A DNA stretch of 60,000 bases from Owenia fusiformis (lineage: Eukaryota; Annelida; Polychaeta; Sabellida; Oweniidae). This document shows positions 54,501 to 60,000 of this stretch, piece after piece (within the stretch, counting starts at the first letter, position 1; each line of letters opens with the position of its first letter). The stretch lies in contig CAIIXF020000007.1 of NCBI GenBank assembly GCA_903813345.2, positions 5,835,730 through 5,895,729 on the forward strand, written 5' to 3'. The position numbers were made by a program, and so were the translations under genes. The notes beneath the pieces were generated by a model that searched no databases, was not told the origin of the DNA, and was given only the letters and a program-made list of their open reading frames with translations.

Positions 54501-55563
54501 TTTTAAATGGAAACAATTATTTCCCGGAATTATTTCTGAACTGTTGCCAATAAGGGATTGCGATTGAAAGCATTGTAAGTAAAACTGTTAATCATAACCA
54601 GAAAATGTACTTCAAAATCATTCAATACGCCGATGTACTATGTTTTCAGATGGACGCGAGTGCAGCAGCAACCCATGTCAGGCTGGTGCCCGATGTATAG
54701 ATGGTCTAAATTCCTTCACTTGTATTTGCCCCAGTGGAAGATCGGGCGTTTTTTGTGAAAGGAGTAAGTATTCCGATAATTGCTTGACTAATCAGAAACC
54801 AAAAAACGTCAATGTTTGTGTTAATTCCATTTTCGAAAATCGAATAAAGATTGATTCAGAGTGAATGAGAACACGAAAACTTATGTCTTGTTTTAAATAC
54901 CCTGTCCAATGGTATACTTTGATTTTGCTTCTTTAAAAGAAAGTTTCATCTACATACGAATATACTGGGTATGTGAGTATCATTTTCATTTGTTTTTCAG
55001 GCTGCCCGGCGTCATCTGACGTTGTTTTCGCCATAGACTCATCCGGAAGTATTGGGGAGGCCAACTTCCGGCAAATGATGTCATTCGTAATTGACATCGT
55101 AGAGAACTTAGAATATAATGGAAACACGCGAATTGGAGCACTTTCATTTGCTGATGATATTAACCGTCATTTCGATCTCAATACATACACTTCGAAATCT
55201 AACGTCATGAACTCACTCGGCGCCATTAGTTACAGCAAGGGCGCGACTAACACTGCAGGGGCGTTAGAATTAATGCGCGGTATGTTCTCGCCACAACGCG
55301 GTGATAGGGCCGGAGTGAAGAATTACGGGATCATAATCACAGATGGTAAACCAACTGTACGGAAATTGGAATGGAAGGAGCAAGCGCGTCAAGCTAGGGA
55401 CAGAAACATTCAACTTATAGCTATTGGAATAGGTTCAGGGATTGACATTGAGGTGCTTAATGAAATAGCTAGCGATCCCGATGAACAAAACGTATTTTCA
55501 GTTGCCGATTTTGATGCTCTTGAAACAATTTCAAATACTCTACAAACACAATTGTGCTCATAG
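27561..55563 (+). CDS. Secreted MAM-vWA-EGF multidomain protein (six vWA modules)
   Basis: Eighteen exons join in frame to 1,405 residues: 27561-27642, 29999-30136, 31205-31393, 31510-31665, 33961-34150, 34442-34593, 35117-35359, 35546-35971, 40159-40559, 40799-40935, 42263-42441, 43463-43742, 48983-49148, 51044-51164, 52269-52382, 52612-53178, 54650-54763 and 55001-55563. All junctions are GT-AG with matching phase. Order: signal peptide ([20 protein letters not shown]), MAM (about 29-188), vWA1 (190-384), vWA2 (385-562), vWA3 (567-762), vWA4 (765-951), EGF1 (956-991), vWA5 (993-1180), EGF2 (1184-1218), vWA6 (1219-1405, ending at TAG). vWA3-6 keep the metal site DxSxS and TDG; vWA1 and vWA2 have lost both. 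The layout resembles matrilin/collagen-VI-like and invertebrate matrix proteins that bind collagen or other ligands through vWA domains. Exon 8 could instead start at 35531, adding five residues. No transmembrane segment or collagen repeat is present. I do not know a named orthologue. Confidence 0.9.
27940..28690. repeat. 52-bp minisatellite in intron 1
   Basis: About 14 tandem copies of a 52-bp unit built on AGGTAATATTAAACACTCG then GGGTATAGGTATGATGCTC. Units from about 28250 to 28560 are nearly identical; the flanking ones are more diverged. Short frames at 28039-28260 and 28564-28776 are products of the repeat. Confidence 0.85.
29448..29838. mobile_element. Foldback MITE in intron 1
   Basis: The ends AGTCCATTTCACTGCTTCAG (left) and CTGAAGCAGTGAAATGGACT (right) are perfect inverted copies. 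The inverted arms run for about 125 bp (29448-29570 and 29712-29838), including ATTATTGCACAATAG-type text. It ends about 160 bp before the MAM exon at 29999. No target duplication is clear. The frames at 29551-29779 are repeat-derived. Confidence 0.7.
32625..33210 (+). repeat. Composite dispersed repeat, copy 1 (intron 4)
   Basis: Matches 47105-47513 in the same orientation over most of its length. The shared part runs from GGGAGGTTTTGGATATGGGG through a palindrome and TATACCAAGTAGAGTTTTCA to GAAGCGGGAGATATG and CCAACTTATCTCCCTAAAA. This copy carries an additional A-rich stretch near 32985-33060. It holds no gene. Confidence 0.7.
34735..34880. repeat. Palindromic repeat family B, copy 1 (intron 6)
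   Basis: Imperfect palindrome: ATATCCTATGATTTTGAGAG on the left mirrors the AAAAATCATATTCTACA side, with AGCTTAGCGAGTGAGTGCAG in the loop. Related copies are at 45860-45998 and 46840-46960, all inside introns of this gene. Confidence 0.55.
36596..39066 (-). CDS. Harbinger-like transposase with N-terminal Cys-rich domain and C-terminal SWIM finger
   Basis: Two exons, 39066-38719 and 38287-36596, join at CAG|GTAACT ... TTTCAG in phase 0 for 679 residues; an inner ATG at 39039 ([10 protein letters not shown]) is an alternative start. Order: Cys-rich N-terminus ([19 protein letters not shown], then RCCTKH), probably zinc-binding; a helical region ([11 protein letters not shown]...[14 protein letters not shown]) typical of DDE_Tnp_4/HARBI1-like proteins; a DDE core with D in [11 protein letters not shown] in FVLDRGFRD and E in [14 protein letters not shown]; and a SWIM zinc finger [15 protein letters not shown] near the end, before an acidic Ser-rich tail. 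Catalytic residues are present and there are no internal stops, so activity is possible. Harbinger elements usually encode a separate Myb-like partner; none is visible here, so the added Cys-rich and SWIM parts may supply DNA binding. Confidence 0.85.
38385..38612. repeat. AGTAAACAGTCATCA-type minisatellite in the transposase intron
   Basis: Irregular tandem copies of CAGTAAACAGTCATCA and CAGTAAACCATCATC text fill most of the intron between the two transposase exons. It has no coding role. Confidence 0.7.
43797..44080. repeat. Left arm of a 283-bp inverted repeat pair in intron 12
   Basis: The text from ACATAGTAGCCTGGACAGAA to CAGTTGAAAGTTAATAT is the inverted copy of 48315-48600, with scattered mismatches (roughly 90% by eye). 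It starts 55 bp after exon 12. Confidence 0.8.
44305..44443 (+). pseudogene. Decayed coding fragment, unrecognised
   Basis: An open stretch of about 45 codons ([17 protein letters not shown], then [14 protein letters not shown], ending at TGA) reads like protein but has no start or splice support. It lies in intron 12 between the inverted arms, so it may be the remnant of a transposon gene. No family match is claimed. Confidence 0.25.
45182..45321. repeat. Palindromic repeat family A, copy in intron 12
   Basis: Long near-palindrome: GGAGGTTTTGGATACAGGGA at the left mirrors TCCCTGTATCCAAAACCTCC at the right. Internal mirrored text is CGAGGGATATA/TATCCTTCGGG around a short GGTCC loop. GTTATGCA/TGCATAAC mark the outer ends. 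Other copies: 32638-32778, 46562-46702, 47107-47255 and 51514-51656. Confidence 0.75.
46265..46475. repeat. A-rich low-complexity stretch
   Basis: Irregular GAAAAAAA/TTGAAAAAA text. The Phe-rich minus-strand frames at 46169-46521 are artefacts of it. Confidence 0.75.
46562..46702. repeat. Palindromic repeat family A, second intron-12 copy
   Basis: Mirrored arms GGATATACAATATATCTTCC and GGAAGATATATTGTATATCC flank a loop of about 25 bp (CTTGGTCCCTTCGGTCCCT). It matches the copy at 45182-45321, so it is one mobile or amplified family. Confidence 0.75.
47105..47513 (+). repeat. Composite dispersed repeat, copy 2 (intron 12)
   Basis: Direct-orientation counterpart of 32625-33210, with the family A palindrome at 47107-47255 followed by GAAGCGGGAAGATATGCACC-type duplicated text and CAACTTATCTCCCTAAAA. 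It lacks most of the A-rich insert of copy 1. Confidence 0.7.
48315..48600. repeat. Right arm of the 283-bp inverted repeat pair
   Basis: Inverted copy of 43797-44080, ending about 380 bp before exon 13. With the left arm it brackets 4.2 kb of intron 12. Confidence 0.8.
51514..51656. repeat. Palindromic repeat family A, intron 14 copy
   Basis: GTTATTTAATGGGAGGTTTT at the left mirrors AAAAATCGAGCATTTAATAAC at the right, with the GGGACCGTAGGGACCGAGGG loop also seen in the 32638 copy. It is the most diverged copy of the family in the window. Confidence 0.65.
53735..54200. repeat. Imperfect inverted repeat in intron 16
   Basis: TAGCATGGGTTTTAAG near 53741 and its mirror CTTAAACCCATGCTA near 54177 head imperfect arms that share TTGTTCAATGTTCTT and TTTTACAAAACA text. 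It is a likely old foldback element with no coding frame. Confidence 0.45.
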
Positions 55564-56081
55564 TTAACTTACAATCTCTATTCAGTATTATAATAACGCC
55601 TATTGTATAATAATGCCCTATATTTGTATATACACTATCCATACATTTAAATACTTTATCTAGTTAACTTCCCACTTGAGCAGTTTTGAAAGCTCAAACT
55701 GTACTTGATATTTCACTCAACACTTTTGAAGTTTTACGTCAAGTGAACTGCATGTTATGCATTTGATTATTTTGGTAAACACATTAATATACGAAATATA
55801 CATTGCAGTTATATAAGAAATGTAACGATACAATCTACAGCGTCTAAATTGTAAATAATATATTGTGCCATATTCAGGCGTTTGTAATTGTCTGAAGCAT
55901 TTTTTTATTACATGTTGGTTTCTTACACGAGCCATTGCTCATTTCTACATTTAGATGTATCTTATTAAAATGCCCGGTTTTCAATGGCAACATAGCCATG
56001 TGAAAAACATAGCATGTATTTAACGGGGAGTAATTTTTACCCTTTACAAAGTTTGTTGTAGCCATAATATAAACATTATGA

Positions 56082-56087
56082 AATAAA
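56082..56087 (+). terminator. Possible polyadenylation signal of the MAM/vWA gene
   Basis: AATAAA about 520 bp after the stop codon; no closer canonical AATAAA was seen. The region 55564-56100 would be the 3' untranslated region. Confidence 0.35.
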
Positions 56088-56100
56088 GTTAACATAATTA

Positions 56101-58017
56101 CATATAAACGAGTAACACTAGACGTATATAGATGGTTGTTAAGTTTGCTTGAATTAAAGGTGCAGACCCGCTATGAAAAAAAATACCGAAAGGAATAGGG
56201 CTCTATTGCTCCTGGATCCATTCTGGCTACTCGATAATTTCGATCAATCCATTTCTTTCCACTGACTCAATTGATAGAATAAGATGCGAGGAGAAATAAT
56301 TTGATAACTTGATTTACGTCATTATATATTCAAACTTCAGTCAAAGTGATGTCATATTTGAAATCTACATGTAAAAATACATCTAGTAATGTGTTTCGAA
56401 AATTGTTTATCAACTTTGGACAGATAACATTTTATTTTACTGGACATGTTTTTATTTGCGTAACTATTAGATACATAAGGGTTATATAAAAATTGAACCA
56501 CTAAAACAGATGTAATTTAAGTTAAAGGGAACTTTCTACTATACCCGCCATGCTATCTGACCTGAACGAGCCACCTGGTGGTGAAACTGGTAACTACCTA
56601 TTCACACCTGCGTTATTGGAATTAACATTATATTTAACATTATACTAAACCAGAGCAACGATACAATCTGGAAATAACTCTGGAAATAGTAATAGTAAAA
56701 TTCAGTATAACTTCATTTGTAGCTTTAATGTAGTTTAAATATAAGATATTAGAAATACTATTTCGAACCCATGAAAATTATTGTATGTGATATGAGATGT
56801 GTAATAAAGTAAACATACTTTCAAATCGGATCAAAGACCAACCTTTTGAATGTTGCGTAGCTTTGCCATTATGAAAGGTAATGAAACGTAATGTCTCGCA
56901 TTGTATTCATTTCTCAAATATAAACCGATTGCATAGGTTATCGTGCATTTTCTTTAAGATGCTGACATTGAACAGTTCCAACATGTCGTTGATAATTGAA
57001 CTTCTCTCAAAACTTACATCTTGAATCACAAGGTTTCGGTTGCTCCAACTTCACGTTATAACCACATGGATAAAACACAAGTAATTTATGAAAGCTGAAG
57101 CTACAGAGAACAGATATTCCAAAGATGCCCTGCAGAAGAACAGCTTCAAAAAGTAATGAGATGGGTTGAGGAAGACACCGCTCTTTCCAATGCCCTTTAA
57201 CTTCATATCCGGCAAGACTGCAGCTAAAGGCTGCCCAATGTGGTCATACATGTACTCACTTTTAAAATTAATTTAGGAATATATCTTATTTTCTATCATG
57301 TATCTTCATCTTTTCACGCTCTAACAACTAAATACTCTTTCCAATGGTTTATAGTATGTGTCTGTACGTGTTCTGCTTTATGCTGTAGATGGGGGCACAA
57401 TGCTATTTGACACCCTGTGCATATTACAATGTTGGTTTTCGTGCATCGGAAATCTATACTGGCGTTCGTGTCTTGTGGTCATTTGTTGTATGTGTGATTA
57501 TTCAAAACTGTCAGAACTGTGTGCAACGACCATTTATCACAATAATGGAGAGTTTAAGCTTGCAATATTTTTCACAACCTAAACGTGAACGGAAAATATT
57601 TAAGCGATGCAATTGTATGGGCGATTGGTCATAAGTATAGGCTGGCGTTTCGATTTTATATGCAACCTTAAACTCCATATTGAGTAATCAAATCACGAGT
57701 GTACGCGTCAAATCATTTGTTACAGGTATGAGTACACCCATGGGGACCTTTCTATACACAGTCCACTATTACCCAGTTGATAGATATAATTATCATATTT
57801 CACAATGTTGTGTGATTTATGTGATTATGCGTCATCAGTGGGTACCCCCGTATCCTTTACCTTTCACCAGTTGAATAGAAATATACTGAAGTGAGCATGC
57901 TTTGTTGAAAACTAAAACTCAATGAACCTCGCAATTTATTCAGTTTTAAAACTGCAGATACCCTTAATTGCCATTTTGTTTTGTGTACACTCAGTTGTAT
58001 CTGTAGAACTGTTTCAC
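56101..58017. other. 3' intergenic spacer
   Basis: AT-rich DNA with only short overlapping frames (for example 57358-57634) that show no family motifs. No repeats or RNA genes were identified. Confidence 0.45.
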
Positions 58018-58020
58018 TTA

Positions 58021-58150
58021 TGCCTTGGTCAGATTTGCTCCGATTTTCACTACGGCGCCCGGCCGATTGAGTATTTTGTTCAGAATGTTGAACAAAATAC
58101 TCAATCGGCCGGGCGCCGGCCGATGAATCGCAGCAAATGTGACCCAGGCA
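58021..58150. mobile_element. Palindromic Harbinger-type MITE, copy A
   Basis: A 130-bp element with ends TGCCTTGGTCAGATTTGC and GCAAATGTGACCCAGGCA. The core palindrome is GGCGCCCGGCCGATTGAGTA and its mirror. TTA precedes it, and ATA follows (one base off). It is much more GC-rich than its surroundings. Confidence 0.7.
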
Positions 58151-58272
58151 ATATACGGGTGTTCATTCAATGATCACACTCGGTTTCCCCATTTTGTCTG
58201 TTTTAGTTAAGCTTGCTATGACATTTTTATATTGTAAAAGTGGACATGCAATATGCATGTTTTAAAGCCTTA

Positions 58273-58412
58273 TGACTGGGTCACATTTGCTCCGATCCAT
58301 CGGCCGGCGCCCGGCCGATTGATTGTTTTGTTCAATATTGTATTCAATTTTGAACGAAATACTCAATCGGCCGGGCGCCGTAGTGGAAATCGGAGCAAAT
58401 GTGACCAAGGCA
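58273..58412. mobile_element. Palindromic Harbinger-type MITE, copy B, opposite orientation
   Basis: A 140-bp element with ends TGACTGGGTCACATTTGC and GCAAATGTGACCAAGGCA and exact TTA flanks (58270-58272, 58413-58415), the TWA target of PIF/Harbinger elements. It shares the GGCGCCCGGCCGATTGA core with copy A. Confidence 0.75.
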
Positions 58413-58415
58413 TTA

Positions 58416-60000
58416 GCTCTCATCAGAGAAAAATGTTTTTCAAGCTTAATTTCAATCTTATTTGTTCTAGAATATAATTTTCAAGTTGATTTAATATTTT
58501 TATTTAACTTTATCATTTTGAATTGTTTATCATCTCTTGCACTATTGCCAAGTCGAGACTGTTTTTGGTTGAATCAAAGTTCATTGAAAACATGATAACT
58601 GTAGTTGGCTTTTTTGAATTTGTTATTTTATCATAAAATGACGATTTCAATCATTTGTTTCATTTTACATTCATGTCGACCCATCCCATTGACTATTATG
58701 ACACGAACCAGTCAAGGTCAGGATAACTTTACTCGTGCCCTGTTTAAGTTCTTCTTGACGATTGCTGGCAGCCATATGTTGATAATTGTTAAATATACCG
58801 ATGGGCCTCTTGTCAATCAACAAACATGTCATGATTTCTTGATAAAATAAAATATTTCTTTAAACTATGAAAGTGATAAAACTAAGGTACATATACCATA
58901 TAAAAGGTATAAAATGCCGTTGAATGTACTTTGCGAATGTGTGTTGACATTTCCGAAACTATTAAGTTAGATCAATTTATGTGAAATATCACATGAACTT
59001 GAGCTCGGATCCAAAATAAATAATACCATGAATCAATTAAAAATAAAATGAATGCATGATCATATATACATTGCGTACACTGTTTATATTGAGACAATTC
59101 AAATTGGATAAAGAGTACAGAGAGACTTAACATGCTAAACCGCTTAAAAAGTGTATATCTGAAATACCGAAAGCAGACTTCCACCTTCCAAAATCAAAAT
59201 TTTGTATTTTTCATAAATAACCAATGGCGTTTTTGGATTAGAATTTCTTGAAACAAAAATGGCGGTCATAAAAAGGAAATAGATTACTTTTAAATTACTT
59301 TTAACTTTTTTTGATTTCTTTTAATTGTGAAGAATGAATTCAAATTTCCAAAAAGCTCCTATTTTCATGAGGTCTTAACAACGAAATAACTCTATGTACA
59401 ACTTCATTTTCAAAGTTTCAATTGGAAAACGTCTGACTTTTAATGTATTTCTGTATTTGTTTTTCCCTGGCTACACTTATTTACTGTAAGAAACATGTTT
59501 TGAATAAAAAGTTAACACACCTGTGATTAATTTATGATTAAGCTGTGATTAATCTGCAGCCAAAAGGGTGTACACATACACTTCCTTAATTGGGACCGAT
59601 GTACACAATATTACAAACAAAAATATGTGTAACTGCGTCAAACGGGTAGTGAGTAGTTAATTGTACTTAAAACTTTTACCGCCCAGTTCCAATATCATAC
59701 TTCGAATGTCATGACATTTATAAACCGTTTAAAGTGAATCATACAATTATTGTTTCTGCGAACGCTTTTGGACATAATTGCTTTACAACACTCCTCCACA
59801 TGCTTCCATTATTGTGCACGCATTCATTAAATCCCTTTAACTCCAGCGAGCAGTCGGTCACTTTACGTGAAAACTGGTTTGACTGGTCAGAGCATTAAAC
59901 TTACCTATTGTTGTGACCAAAATCAATTCTCATCTGATGTAACCGCTTATTGGCCAATCCTGGAACATTTCATTCATACATATATTGGATTGAGTACATA
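58416..60000. other. Right-edge spacer without recognisable features
   Basis: AT-rich, with short unsupported frames only. No splice-supported exon, RNA gene or clear repeat was seen. Confidence 0.45.

Overview
The window is metazoan nuclear DNA from a compact, AT-rich, intron-rich genome full of small DNA transposons. The evidence is GT-AG introns, an ASNSD1 homologue, a CILP-like gene and a MAM/vWA/EGF extracellular gene, together with TA-, TTA-, TAA- and TTAA-targeted elements. I favour a marine invertebrate (lophotrochozoan or similar), but nothing in the sequence fixes the phylum. No RNA genes, CRISPR arrays or prokaryotic features were seen.

Layout. (1) 1-2098, minus strand: the first three coding exons of ASNSD1, which runs off the left edge. 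(2) 2100-12660: a repeat-rich spacer holding a mariner-type MITE, an 80-bp perfect direct repeat, a 2.0-kb element with a 6-bp target duplication and a nested foldback with a 10-bp duplication, two more foldbacks, and a decayed hAT element that still carries a transposase C-terminal exon. Within it, 6946-7100 looks like a promoter with a perfect inverted pair of ZNF143-like sites. On its plus side lies a possible two-exon 52-codon gene; on its minus side is a possible 5' exon of ASNSD1, split by the 2.0-kb element. (3) 12662-19537, minus strand: an eight-exon, phase-consistent gene for a 1,359-residue CILP-like protein with an added N-terminal membrane anchor and a Thr/Pro mucin-like stalk. 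(4) 19538-27560: mostly featureless, with one minisatellite and one uncertain exon. (5) 27561-55563, plus strand: an 18-exon, phase-consistent gene for a 1,405-residue secreted protein with one MAM, six vWA and two EGF modules. Its introns hold a 52-bp minisatellite, an apparently intact PIF/Harbinger-type transposon whose transposase carries a SWIM zinc finger, and two families of palindromic repeats. (6) 55564-60000: the 3' flank, with two oppositely oriented copies of a small Harbinger-type MITE.

The two large genes are divergently arranged, about 8 kb apart, and both encode extracellular-matrix or cell-surface proteins built from adhesion modules. Whether they act together is unknown. All exon models come from reading splice signals and phase by eye; each large model keeps an open frame through every junction, which is strong internal support.
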